A DNA stretch of 64,000 nucleotides from Simplicispira hankyongi. Lineage in GTDB: Bacteria > Pseudomonadota > Gammaproteobacteria > Burkholderiales > Burkholderiaceae_C. Under the pieces are notes generated by a model, which searched no databases, had not been told where the DNA came from, and saw only the letters and a list, made by a program, of their open reading frames with translations. Positions 1 to 9,580 of the stretch are shown here, piece by piece. The DNA lies in contig NZ_QXJC01000007.1 in assembly GCF_003570885.1 (NCBI RefSeq), positions 157,489 through 221,488 of the forward strand, given 5' to 3'. Every line of letters begins with the position of its first letter. The stretch's first letter is position 1. The translations under genes were made by a program, and so were the position numbers.

Positions 1-2
1 AT

Positions 3-332
3 TCCATAGGCTTCAACCGCTTCGTCATGCACCAGCTCAACGAGCGGCTGGGCCAGTTCATTGCGGCGCGCGAAATCGACCGTTTGGGCAATTTGAATGC
101 GCGTGTGGCGCGCAGCCTGGCGGCCCTTTTCAATCCCGTGCTGTATCCCGGTGTTGGCCAAGTGCTGCGCATTACGCAGCAGGAACTGGCGTACCTGGTC
201 GGACTCTCGCGCCAGCGGGTGAACGAGGCACTGGCAGCGCTGCAGGCGCAGGGCGCCATCCGGGTCGAATATGGAGGGCTGCGCGTGCTGGACCTGGAGG
301 CCTTGCGCTTCACCCTTGCCGAGGGCGGCTAA
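3..332 (+). CDS. Crp/Fnr-family transcriptional regulator, C-terminal part (5' end outside window)
   Basis: The reading frame is open from the first bases of the window, so only the last ~109 residues of this DNA-binding regulator are visible. A long helix (around HQLNERLGQFIAAREID) leads into a winged helix-turn-helix with the typical core ITQQELAYLVGLSRQRVNEAL followed by a wing ending in RVLDLEAL. This is the C-terminal domain of Crp/Fnr proteins; the cyclic-nucleotide-like sensor domain must lie upstream. Whether it senses cAMP, an Fe-S cluster or another ligand cannot be told from this part. A dispersed palindromic repeat follows the stop codon. Confidence 0.8.
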   Translation, partial: SIGFNRFVMHQLNERLGQFIAAREIDRLGNLNARVARSLAALFNPVLYPGVGQVLRITQQELAYLVGLSRQRVNEALAALQAQGAIRVEYGGLRVLDLEALRFTLAEGG

Positions 333-384
333 GCACCCACGCCGGGTCGGCGATTTGCGGTGCCTGGAGGCAGTGTGAGCGCTG

Positions 385-441
385 AAAAAATTGATGAAAA
401 TGGCCAATAGGGCATATACAATAAGCGCTTATAGCTATAGT
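385..441. repeat. Dispersed palindromic repeat, copy 1 (divergent)
   Basis: A short AT-flanked palindrome with the AAGCGCTTATAGCTAT core lies in the gap between the Crp/Fnr gene and the cupredoxin-like gene. Related copies are at about 6945, 9124, 10009 (inside a gene), 20994, 45440, 53568 and 56775. The family folds into a hairpin and probably ends transcription here, as the copies usually sit at gene ends. Confidence 0.6.
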
Positions 442-496
442 AATAATAGTAATCATGACGGCGTGGAGCCCCGTGGGGTGTGCTACAAACCGTGTC

Positions 497-1132
497 ATGC
501 ATGCAGGTTTTCATACACGGGTGGCCCCGCGCGCCCTGGCGTTGGCGTTCGGACTATCGGCGGCGGTAGGCTGGTGCGCCAGCGTTCAGGTGGACGTGCG
601 CGACGGTGCGGGCCAGCCGGTCTCTGGCGCCGTGGTGTTTCTTGAATCGACCGAGGCGCAGCGTGCGGCCCGGCCGCTGCAGGGCATTGAAATGGCGCAG
701 GAGAAAAAGCAGTTCGTCCCGGGCGTGCTGGTGGTCACCACGGGGACCGAGGTGCATTTTCCCAACCGCGACGCCGTGCGCCACCACGTGTACTCGTTCT
801 CGCCAGCGAAGAAGTTCGAGCTCAAGCTCTACAAGGGAACTCCGGCGAACCCGGTGCTTTTCGACCGGCCTGGCGTGGTGGTGCTGGGCTGCAACATCCA
901 CGATCAGATGGTCGGCTGGATTCTGGTGGTCGATACGCCGTACTTCGCCCAGAGCGGCATGCCTGGACAGCCTGCAGGCCAGGCTGTGCTCGGCGACGTA
1001 CCCCCGGGCACCTACCAGTTGCGCACTTGGCATCCCGGTTTGCCGGTGGGCGCTGCAGCCTTGGCGCAGCCGCTGGTGGTGGGCTCGGCAGCGCTCAGCG
1101 CCGAGGTCACCTTGACTGGGCTGGCCCCTTGA
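497..1132 (+). CDS. Periplasmic cupredoxin-like protein (often annotated as methylamine utilization protein)
   Basis: A secreted protein of about 211 residues. From Met at 497 the N-terminus reads as a signal peptide (basic start, hydrophobic ALALAFGLSAAVGW, then CAS); an in-frame ATG at 455 would give an unusual 14-residue extension. The mature part begins with a VQVDVRDGAGQPVSGAVVFLE beta sandwich and carries candidate type-1 copper ligands: His in HFPNRD and RHHVYSF, Cys in GCNIHDQM, then His and Met of the same motif. It probably binds copper and carries electrons or senses copper/redox in the periplasm. Its TGA overlaps the TTG start of the downstream GGDEF/EAL gene, so the two are likely coupled. 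The methylamine name is inherited from homologues; nothing here shows a role in methylamine use. Confidence 0.75.
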   Translation: MHAGFHTRVAPRALALAFGLSAAVGWCASVQVDVRDGAGQPVSGAVVFLESTEAQRAARPLQGIEMAQEKKQFVPGVLVVTTGTEVHFPNRDAVRHHVYSFSPAKKFELKLYKGTPANPVLFDRPGVVVLGCNIHDQMVGWILVVDTPYFAQSGMPGQPAGQAVLGDVPPGTYQLRTWHPGLPVGAAALAQPLVVGSAALSAEVTLTGLAP

Positions 1133-3486
1133 CGCTGCGCGGTCTGCGCCACAGCCTGGTTGCGCGGCTGGTCGGTATGTCCCTGCTCCTGCTGCTGGCC
1201 GTGCAGCTCGCCGGGTTCGCCGTGGTGCGCGCCAGCATTGAGCGCAACGCACGGGCACAGATTGCCCGGGAGCTCGATACCGATGGGCGTGTCTGGCAGC
1301 GGCTGCTGGAGCAAAAGGCCGAGCGGCTGCGCCAGGGATCGGCCCTGCTGGCGGCGGACTACGGCTTTCGCTCGGCCGTCAGCTCGGGGGATACCCAGAC
1401 CATCGAGTCGGCGCTGGAGAACCATGGCGCGCGCATTGGCGCCGCCGTGACCGCTTTGCTCGACACCCGTCTCGCGGTGCGCGCCATCAGCAGCCCGGGC
1501 GGCGGTATGAAGCAATTGTCCGCCACGCTCGCGCAGGTGGTACCGGCGCTGGCGGCAGAGCCAGCGGGCAGTCAGATCGCGGTGGTCAATGGCCTGCCGC
1601 ACCAGTTCGTCATGGTGCCGCTGCGCGCTCCGCTGGTCATCGGCTGGGTGTTGATGGGGTTTCCCGTGGGCCAGCCGCTGGCCGAAGAAATGCGCCAGTT
1701 GCTGGCAGTGGATGTGGCGGTGCGAGTGGCCGATGGAAAAGGCGGCTTTTCCGTGCCTGTCAGTACGCTGCCAGAAGCTTCGCTGAAGACCTTGCGCGCA
1801 GCCGGCAGCGGGGTCGGGGAAATCGAAACGCAGCGGGGCACGCTGCTGGTACGCCGCAGCGCGCTCTCGCACCTGGGCGCGCCGTCTGAAGCGCTGCTGC
1901 TGCGCTCGGTCGACGAGCTGGTCGCACCCTACCGCCAACTGCAGTGGTTGCTGGCCGTCATCACCGCCGCCGGCCTGCTGCTGTTTGCGCTGGGCAGCAG
2001 CGCCATGGCCCGGCGCGTGACCACGCCGCTGCGCGCGTTGCTGGTTGCCACGCGCTTGCTTTCCAAGGGCAACTACAGCGTGCCCATGGAACACACCGGG
2101 CGCAACGACGAGGTGGGCGACCTGGCGCGTTCCTTCGACCACATGCGCCTGGACATTGCGCGCCAGCAAAGTGAAATCCGCGATCTCGCCTACCGCGACC
2201 GCCTTACCGGCGTGCCCAACCGGGAGCGCTTTCGCGGTGCGGTGATGGACGCCTTGCGGACCGACCCCGTGCTCGGCCACCGCCTTGCCGTGCTGGTGCT
2301 TGACCTTGACCGTTTCAAGCACGTCAACGACGTGCTCGGCTACGCCTTTGGCGATCGGCTGCTGCAGGCGGTGGCGGGCCGCCTGCAGCCCATGGTGGGA
2401 GAGCCGGGGGACATGCTGGCGCGCCATGGCGGCAACGAGTTCGCACTGCTGCTGCATGTCACCGACGCGCAGGCGGCGCTGCAGATTGCCGAGCGCATCG
2501 CGCGTGCCTTCGAGACGCCCCTTCATTTCGACGACCAGACGGTGGATTTAAGCGCCAGCATGGGCATTGCCCTGTGGCCAGACCACGCCGTGGATGCCGA
2601 CATGCTGATCAACCGCGCCGAGATCGCCATGTATGGCGCCAAGAAGCGCCTTGCCGTGGCCTTGTTGTACGACCCGGCGCTTGATTCGTCGAGCGCCCAG
2701 ACCCTCTCGCTGCTGGGGGACCTGCGGCGTGCGGTCGAGCAGGGCGAGTTGCGCCTGTACCTGCAGCCCAAGGTGGCGCTGCAGCGCGGCGCCGGCGCTG
2801 CCGCCGAAGCGCTGCTGCGCTGGCAGCACCCGCAGCGCGGCCTGGTGCCGCCCATGGAATTCATTCCCTTTGCCGAGCAGACCGGGTTTGTGCGCCAGCT
2901 CACCCTGTGGGTGTTCGAGCAGGTGGCGATGCTGCTGGCGCAGTCGCTCGCCCGCACGGCCGATCTTCATATCTCGGTGAACCTGTCCACGAGAGACCTG
3001 CTGGACCCGGAACTGAGCTTGCGCCTGGGCGCCATCCTGGAGCGCTACCAGGTGAGCGCCGGGAGCTTTTGCCTGGAGATCACCGAGAGCGCCATCATGG
3101 ACGACCCGCAGCGCGCCGAAGCCATGCTCAACCGCCTGGCGCAGCAGGGTTTCAAGCTTTCGATTGACGACTTTGGCACCGGCTACTCGTCGCTCGCCTA
3201 CTTGAAGCGCCTGCCGGTGAACGAGCTCAAGATCGACAAGTCCTTCGTGCTCGGCATGCAAAGCGGCGGCGGCGACGCGCAGATCGTGCGTTCCACCATC
3301 GACCTCGCGCACAATCTGGGGTTGACTGTGGTGGCCGAAGGCGTGGAAGATGCGGCGCTCATGGAGCGCCTGCGCGCCATGGCGTGCGACGAAGCGCAGG
3401 GCTACCACATCAGCCGTCCCCTGCCGGCGGAGCAATTTCTTGGCTGGCACGCCGGCCCCGGAGCAGCGTTCGTGGCCGCGCCTTGA
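1129..3486 (+). CDS. Membrane-bound GGDEF/EAL protein with periplasmic sensor and HAMP; likely c-di-GMP phosphodiesterase
   Basis: About 785 residues. I place the start at TTG 1129, which overlaps the stop of the upstream cupredoxin-like gene (TTGA); an internal ATG at 1177 is the alternative. Order: membrane segment (SLLLLLAVQLAGFAVV), periplasmic sensor of ~230 residues, second membrane segment (LLAVITAAGLLLFALGSSAM), HAMP, GGDEF, EAL. The GGDEF signature reads RHGGNEF, with Asn at about residue 436 instead of the metal-binding Asp/Glu, so cyclase activity is doubtful. The EAL domain keeps E-A-L (Glu about 560), the Asn in SVNLS, the Glu in LEITES, DDFGTGYSS, the Lys in LKIDKSF and EGVE, so hydrolysis of c-di-GMP is expected. 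Coupling to the upstream protein suggests that it supplies the periplasmic signal; that is inference. Confidence 0.85.
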   Translation: MTLRGLRHSLVARLVGMSLLLLLAVQLAGFAVVRASIERNARAQIARELDTDGRVWQRLLEQKAERLRQGSALLAADYGFRSAVSSGDTQTIESALENHGARIGAAVTALLDTRLAVRAISSPGGGMKQLSATLAQVVPALAAEPAGSQIAVVNGLPHQFVMVPLRAPLVIGWVLMGFPVGQPLAEEMRQLLAVDVAVRVADGKGGFSVPVSTLPEASLKTLRAAGSGVGEIETQRGTLLVRRSALSHLGAPSEALLLRSVDELVAPYRQLQWLLAVITAAGLLLFALGSSAMARRVTTPLRALLVATRLLSKGNYSVPMEHTGRNDEVGDLARSFDHMRLDIARQQSEIRDLAYRDRLTGVPNRERFRGAVMDALRTDPVLGHRLAVLVLDLDRFKHVNDVLGYAFGDRLLQAVAGRLQPMVGEPGDMLARHGGNEFALLLHVTDAQAALQIAERIARAFETPLHFDDQTVDLSASMGIALWPDHAVDADMLINRAEIAMYGAKKRLAVALLYDPALDSSSAQTLSLLGDLRRAVEQGELRLYLQPKVALQRGAGAAAEALLRWQHPQRGLVPPMEFIPFAEQTGFVRQLTLWVFEQVAMLLAQSLARTADLHISVNLSTRDLLDPELSLRLGAILERYQVSAGSFCLEITESAIMDDPQRAEAMLNRLAQQGFKLSIDDFGTGYSSLAYLKRLPVNELKIDKSFVLGMQSGGGDAQIVRSTIDLAHNLGLTVVAEGVEDAALMERLRAMACDEAQGYHISRPLPAEQFLGWHAGPGAAFVAAP

Positions 3487-3530
3487 GGCAGGCCACCCCC
3501 CGCTGCCCCCCGCCGCCCGTGGCGCTTTTG

Positions 3531-3571
3531 TCTGTTGCGCTCGTTCCTCTGTTGCGCTCGTTCCTCTGTTG
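3531..3571 (+). repeat. 17-bp tandem repeat upstream of the pseudouridine synthase gene
   Basis: The unit TCTGTTGCGCTCGTTCC occurs twice back to back (3531-3547, 3548-3564) and a third, partial unit follows at 3565-3571, just before the ATG at 3581. It lies between the EAL gene and the pseudouridine synthase gene, where a ribosome-binding site would be expected. It may reflect replication slippage; a regulatory role is not shown. Confidence 0.7.
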
Positions 3572-3580
3572 TCTGCACCC

Positions 3581-4636
3581 ATGGCCGAACCCCGCCCTCC
3601 CCGCTCTCCGTCCACCCCGCGTGAACCGACCGAGCCGCAAACGCCAGCCGCTGCGGCCCGCCCGCTTCTGCGCCGCCCGGTGCTGGCGGCGCCGCGCCCT
3701 GCGGCACGCACGTCACCCGTGGCCCGTCCGCCGGCTGCGGTTCGCCCACCACCCGCGCAGCGCAGCGCACGCGCACCAGCCAAGCCGGCCGCAGTGGCCG
3801 CGAGCGCGCTCTCGCCCGGCGACAGCACACGGCTCAACAAGCGCCTGGCCGAGCTGGGCGTGTGCTCGCGCCGCGAAGCCGACGACTGGATTGCGCACGG
3901 TTGGGTCTACGTCAACGGCGCCGTGGCCGAGATGGGCATGCGCGTCACTGCGCAGGACAAGATCACGGTGGAGCGCGCAGCGCAGCGCCAGCAGGACAAG
4001 CAGGTCACCATCCTGCTGCACAAGCCCATGGGCTACGTGTCTGGCCAGGCCGAAGACGGCCACGAGCCGGCGGCGGCACTCATCAACCCGCGCAGCCAAT
4101 GGCGCGAAGACCACAGTGGCCTGCGCTTTTCGCCGCCGCAACTGCGCGGCCTGGCGCCCGCCGGGCGGCTGGATATCGACTCGGTGGGGCTGCTGGTGCT
4201 GACGCAGGACGGTCGCGTGGCGCGCCAGCTCATCGGTGAGGATTCCAGCGTCGACAAGGAATACCTGGTGCGCGTGGTCTATGAAGGGGCAGACGCACGG
4301 CGTTCGGGCGAGCGCGCTGAGCCCTTGCAGGAAATTGACGAGCGTGATCCGGTGCGCACCAACGTGCAGGCGGTGTTTCCCCAGGCGCTGCTCGAACGTC
4401 TGCGCCACGGCCTGAGCCTGGACGGCCAGCCGCTCAAGCCCGCCAAGGTGGATTGGCAAAACCCCGAGCAACTGCGTTTCGTGCTGACCGAAGGCAAGAA
4501 GCGCCAGATTCGCCGCATGTGCGAGCAGGTAGGTCTGAAGGTAGTGGGATTGAAGCGCATCCGCATCGGCCGCATCACGCTGGGTGCGCTGCCGGTGGGG
4601 CAGTGGCGCTTTCTCTCTGCGAACGAGCATTTCTAA
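3581..4636 (+). CDS. RsuA/RluF-family rRNA pseudouridine synthase
   Basis: About 351 residues from ATG 3581. The first ~80 residues are a low-complexity Pro/Ala/Arg-rich tail, not seen in E. coli RluF and common in betaproteobacterial homologues. Then comes an S4 RNA-binding domain (RLNKRLAELGVCSRREADDWI) and the catalytic domain with AGRLDIDSVGLLVLT, where the first Asp is the expected nucleophile, and the C-terminal GKKRQIRRMCEQVG signature. It isomerises a uridine in rRNA; the closest function is RluF (23S position 2604 region), but RluB/RluE/RsuA relatives cannot be excluded by eye. Confidence 0.85.
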   Translation: MAEPRPPRSPSTPREPTEPQTPAAAARPLLRRPVLAAPRPAARTSPVARPPAAVRPPPAQRSARAPAKPAAVAASALSPGDSTRLNKRLAELGVCSRREADDWIAHGWVYVNGAVAEMGMRVTAQDKITVERAAQRQQDKQVTILLHKPMGYVSGQAEDGHEPAAALINPRSQWREDHSGLRFSPPQLRGLAPAGRLDIDSVGLLVLTQDGRVARQLIGEDSSVDKEYLVRVVYEGADARRSGERAEPLQEIDERDPVRTNVQAVFPQALLERLRHGLSLDGQPLKPAKVDWQNPEQLRFVLTEGKKRQIRRMCEQVGLKVVGLKRIRIGRITLGALPVGQWRFLSANEHF

Positions 4637-4675
4637 GCGAGCGCGGTCAGCCCGTCGTCCATTTCTGGAACCCAC

Positions 4676-5959
4676 ATGACAGCGACTTCCTCAATGCCCA
4701 AGGACCCCAAGAGCAAGACCGCACGCGCCGCCGCTGCAACCGCCGCAGCCGTGCGGCAACTGCGCGCCACCGATGCGCGCGGTGTGGCCCGCCTGGCCAC
4801 GCTGGCCACGGCTGGCGTGACCGACATTGCCGAGGGCGTGCACCGCTCGGTCCTGGACAGCATGGGGCTGCCGGGCGGCAAGGCTTCCGGGCGAACGCGC
4901 GGACTCACGGGGCTGGTGTACCAGGGCATTCGCGGCGTCACGCGGCTGGTGGGTGTGGGCCTGCAGACCGCCCTGCTGCGGCTCGAACCCTTTCTGGATC
5001 GCGGCAGCGAAGCCAGCGCCGCGCCCCCGCCTGAGCGCGAAGCCGTGCTGGCGGCGCTCAATGGCGTCATGGGCGACCGCCTGGCCGCCGACGGCAACCC
5101 GCTGGCGCTGCCCATGGAGCTGCGCCAGCAGGGCCGCCCCATCGACCTGGCGGCGCTGGGCGCCTCGGGCCAGGCGACCGGCAAGGTGTTGCTGCTGCTG
5201 CATGGCCTGTGCATGAACGACCTGCAGTGGCAGCGCGCAGGCCACGACCATGGCGCACTGCTGGCCAAGGAGCTGGGCTATACGCCGGTCTATGTGCGCT
5301 ACAACACCGGCCTGCACACCTCCGTCAACGGACGCGAGCTGGCCGGCCGCATCGAAACCCTGCTGGCCGATTGGCCGGTGCCGGTGCAGGAATTCACGGT
5401 GCTGGTGCACAGCATGGGCGGCCTGGTGATGCGCAGCGCCTGCCAGCACGCGGCGGATGCCGGCCAGCAATGGATCGGGCGCCTGGACAAGCTGGTGTTT
5501 CTGGGCACGCCGCACCACGGCGCGCCGCTGGAGCGCGCTGGCAACTGGGTGGACGCGATCCTCGGCAGCACGCCCTGGAGCCGGCCCTTTGCCCGCTTGG
5601 GGCAACTGCGCAGCGCCGGCATCACCGACCTGCGCTATGGCCATGTGCAGGACGCCGACTGGCAGGGGCACGACCGCTTCCGCAGAAGCCCGGACAAGCG
5701 CCAGCCGCTGCCTTTGCCTGACGGCGTTGCCTGCTTCGCCGTGGCGGCCACCCTGGCGCGCCAGCGCAGCCCGCTGGCCGAGCGCCTGCTGGGCGATGGC
5801 CTGGTGCCATTGGCCAGCGCGCTGGGTCAGCACGAGCAGCCCGCGCATGCGCTGGTGTTTGCCAAGAGCCACCAACTGGTGGTGTATGGCGTGGGACACC
5901 TGCAATTGCTCGACAACCCGCGCGTGGCGCAACAACTGGTGCAGTGGCTGACGCCCTGA
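4676..5959 (+). CDS. Alpha/beta hydrolase, lipase/PGAP1-like
   Basis: About 427 residues. The N-terminal ~165 residues are Ala-rich helices without recognisable motif; the C-terminal part is an alpha/beta hydrolase. LLLLHGLCMNDLQW provides the oxyanion-hole HG motif, VHSMGGLVMRSA carries the nucleophile elbow GxSxG with Ser as catalytic residue, and FLGTPHHGAPLERAGN is typical of lipase/PGAP1-type enzymes. The final His is probably in SHQLVVYGVGH. No signal peptide is seen. The substrate is unknown; an ester of a lipid or polyester is the family expectation. Confidence 0.75.
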   Translation: MTATSSMPKDPKSKTARAAAATAAAVRQLRATDARGVARLATLATAGVTDIAEGVHRSVLDSMGLPGGKASGRTRGLTGLVYQGIRGVTRLVGVGLQTALLRLEPFLDRGSEASAAPPPEREAVLAALNGVMGDRLAADGNPLALPMELRQQGRPIDLAALGASGQATGKVLLLLHGLCMNDLQWQRAGHDHGALLAKELGYTPVYVRYNTGLHTSVNGRELAGRIETLLADWPVPVQEFTVLVHSMGGLVMRSACQHAADAGQQWIGRLDKLVFLGTPHHGAPLERAGNWVDAILGSTPWSRPFARLGQLRSAGITDLRYGHVQDADWQGHDRFRRSPDKRQPLPLPDGVACFAVAATLARQRSPLAERLLGDGLVPLASALGQHEQPAHALVFAKSHQLVVYGVGHLQLLDNPRVAQQLVQWLTP

Positions 5960-6001
5960 CGCAGCAGCGCGGCGCTACCATTGCCTTCCCAAGGAGACAA
6001 C

Positions 6002-6937
6002 GTGGAAAACAAAAAATACCGCTTGGTGACGCGCAGCGACTTCGATGGCCTGGTCTGCGCCGTGCTGCTCAACGAACTGGACCTGATCGACGAGATCACC
6101 TTCGTGCACCCCAAGGACATGCAGGACGGCAAGATCGCCATCACCGAGCGCGACATCACCACCAACCTGCCGTATGTGCCAGGCGCGCACCTGGTGTTCG
6201 ACCACCACGAATCCGAGACGGTTCGCAACGCGGGGCGCCGCGACGTGAACCACATCATCGAAGCCCATGCGCCGTCGGCGGCGCGCGTGGTCTACAACCA
6301 CTACGGCGGCAAGGCGGCTTTCCCGCACATCACCGACGAGATGATGGCGGCCGTGGACCAGGCGGACTCGGCCCAATACTCGCGGGACGACATCCTCGAC
6401 CCGCAGGGCTGGGTGCTGCTGAACTACCTGATGGATTCGCGCACCGGCCTGGGGCGCTTCCGGGAGTTCCGCATCAGCAACTACGCGCTGATGATGGACC
6501 TGATCCAATACTGCCGCGACCACACGATCGAGCAGATTCTGGATCTTCCCGACGTGCAGGAGCGCGTGGCGCTGTACCGCGACCATGCGGCCAGGGCCAA
6601 GGAGCAGATCCTGCAGTGCGCCATTCAGATCGGCAACCTGGTGGTGCTGGACCTGCGGCCCGAGGAGACCATCTGGGCGACCAACCGCTTCATGATCTAC
6701 GCACTGTTCCCCACGGCCAACATCTCCATCCACGTGATGTGGGGCCTGCAAAAGCAGAACACCGTGCTGGCCGCGGGCAAGTCGATTCTGGACCGCAGCA
6801 GCAAGACGCATGTCGGCAACCTGATGCTCGAATTTGGCGGCGGCGGGCATGCAGCCGCAGGCACCTGCCAGGTGGCCAACGAGAAGGCCGACGGCATGCT
6901 GCAAATGCTGGTCCGGCGCATCAACACCGACGGTTAA
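6002..6937 (+). CDS. DHH-superfamily phosphoesterase
   Basis: About 311 residues from GTG 6002, chosen because AAGGAG lies five bases upstream; ATG 5981 overlaps that site. Motifs in order: SDFDGLVCAVL (motif I metal-binding Asp), the DHH motif in VFDHHES, a third metal-binding Asp in DQADSAQYS, and the DHHA1 substrate-binding motif GGGGHAAAGTCQV near the C-terminus. This matches the NrnA / exopolyphosphatase-like branch, which degrades short oligonucleotides, pAp or polyphosphate using Mn2+. Which substrate this one uses is not decided by sequence alone. Confidence 0.8.
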   Translation: MENKKYRLVTRSDFDGLVCAVLLNELDLIDEITFVHPKDMQDGKIAITERDITTNLPYVPGAHLVFDHHESETVRNAGRRDVNHIIEAHAPSAARVVYNHYGGKAAFPHITDEMMAAVDQADSAQYSRDDILDPQGWVLLNYLMDSRTGLGRFREFRISNYALMMDLIQYCRDHTIEQILDLPDVQERVALYRDHAARAKEQILQCAIQIGNLVVLDLRPEETIWATNRFMIYALFPTANISIHVMWGLQKQNTVLAAGKSILDRSSKTHVGNLMLEFGGGGHAAAGTCQVANEKADGMLQMLVRRINTDG

Positions 6938-6944
6938 AAATAAC

Positions 6945-6994
6945 CATCAAATATGGCTCTATGGCTTATACAGTAAGCGCTAGCAGCTATTGAA
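6945..6994. repeat. Dispersed palindromic repeat, copy 2
   Basis: AGTAAGCGCTAGCAGCTATT with a matching half upstream (GGCTCTATGGCTTATAC) follows directly after the DHH gene stop. It belongs to the family described at 385-441 and is placed like a transcription terminator. Confidence 0.65.
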
Positions 6995-7141
6995 TTTGAG
7001 TTTCTTTCGGGTTGCGCCCTGCGTGCCGCCGGCGCTTGAAACCCGCCCCGCCCGCCCCTAAATGGGGGCTTGCAAGCGCCACGCCCGTCCTGGGGCGGTG
7101 CTTTCGTCTTCTTTCCATTGTCGTTTCGTCAACCTATCCGT

Positions 7142-9115
<1,974 letters not shown>

Positions 9116-9123
9116 AATCTAGT

Positions 9124-9170
9124 TAAAAATAGCTGCTAGCGCTTACCCAGTAAGCGTTAGCAGCTATCAA
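9124..9170. repeat. Dispersed palindromic repeat, copy 3 (near-perfect hairpin)
   Basis: TAGCTGCTAGCGCTTAC at 9130-9146 pairs with GTAAGCGTTAGCAGCTA after a three-base loop, giving a ~17-bp stem flanked by A and T runs. It sits between the convergent htpG and 9211-9519 genes, the right place for a bidirectional terminator. It is the best-preserved copy in the window. Confidence 0.75.
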
Positions 9171-9210
9171 AACTAAAGTGATCTGACGGTACTGCAGGTG
9201 CAGCGGCGTG

Positions 9211-9519
9211 TCAGACGGGCCGTTTTGCCGAGCGCAGTATCCGGGCGTGCAGCGCATCGCGCTCGGTGGGGGCGGCATCCATCAGATCTTTGAGGGTCCG
9301 CTCGGGCAGTACCACGCTCTGGCGCCGGTCTTTGGCGACCGGGACGTTGCGCCAGCCCGAGAGCACCATCCAGTCCCACAGCTCGCGCGGCATGGGGTGG
9401 GTGACCTGCATCTTCAGACTGCCGCACATGATGGACGCTCCAACCGGAGGCAAGGGACCGACGGGCGGCGCCGCGCGCTTGGTGCGGATGGAAAACAAGG
9501 TGCGCAGCTTGTCTTTCAT
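9211..9519 (-). CDS. Small conserved-looking hypothetical protein
   Basis: A 102-residue frame starting MKDKLRTLFSIRTKRAAPP. I chose this internal ATG because the preceding in-frame extension is Arg/Pro-rich and unlike a protein N-terminus. It has a compact pattern (PRELWDWMVLSGWRNVPV, then ERTLKDLMDAAPTERDALHARIL) and no membrane segment. I do not recognise the family. It lies convergent to htpG and just downstream of, and in the same direction as, the kinase gene. Confidence 0.5.
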   Translation of the reverse strand: MKDKLRTLFSIRTKRAAPPVGPLPPVGASIMCGSLKMQVTHPMPRELWDWMVLSGWRNVPVAKDRRQSVVLPERTLKDLMDAAPTERDALHARILRSAKRPV

Positions 9520-9580
9520 GGGTGCTGTTGTGTGGGGTAGTGGCAAGACCTTGCAGCATACAAGAACCACCCTTGGCGGG

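Noticed and set aside
1012..2526. Long open frame on the minus strand (504 codons) opposite the GGDEF/EAL gene
   Set aside because: It is Arg/His/Gln-rich with no domain pattern and is antisense to a gene with intact motifs; high-GC codon bias keeps such frames open.
3581..3830. Pro/Ala/Arg-rich start of the pseudouridine synthase as a separate gene
   Set aside because: It is in frame with the S4 domain, and such tails are common in betaproteobacterial homologues.
4453..5034. 193-codon plus-strand frame bridging the pseudouridine synthase and hydrolase genes
   Set aside because: It is a frame shadow of both genes with Arg/Ala/Gly-rich composition.
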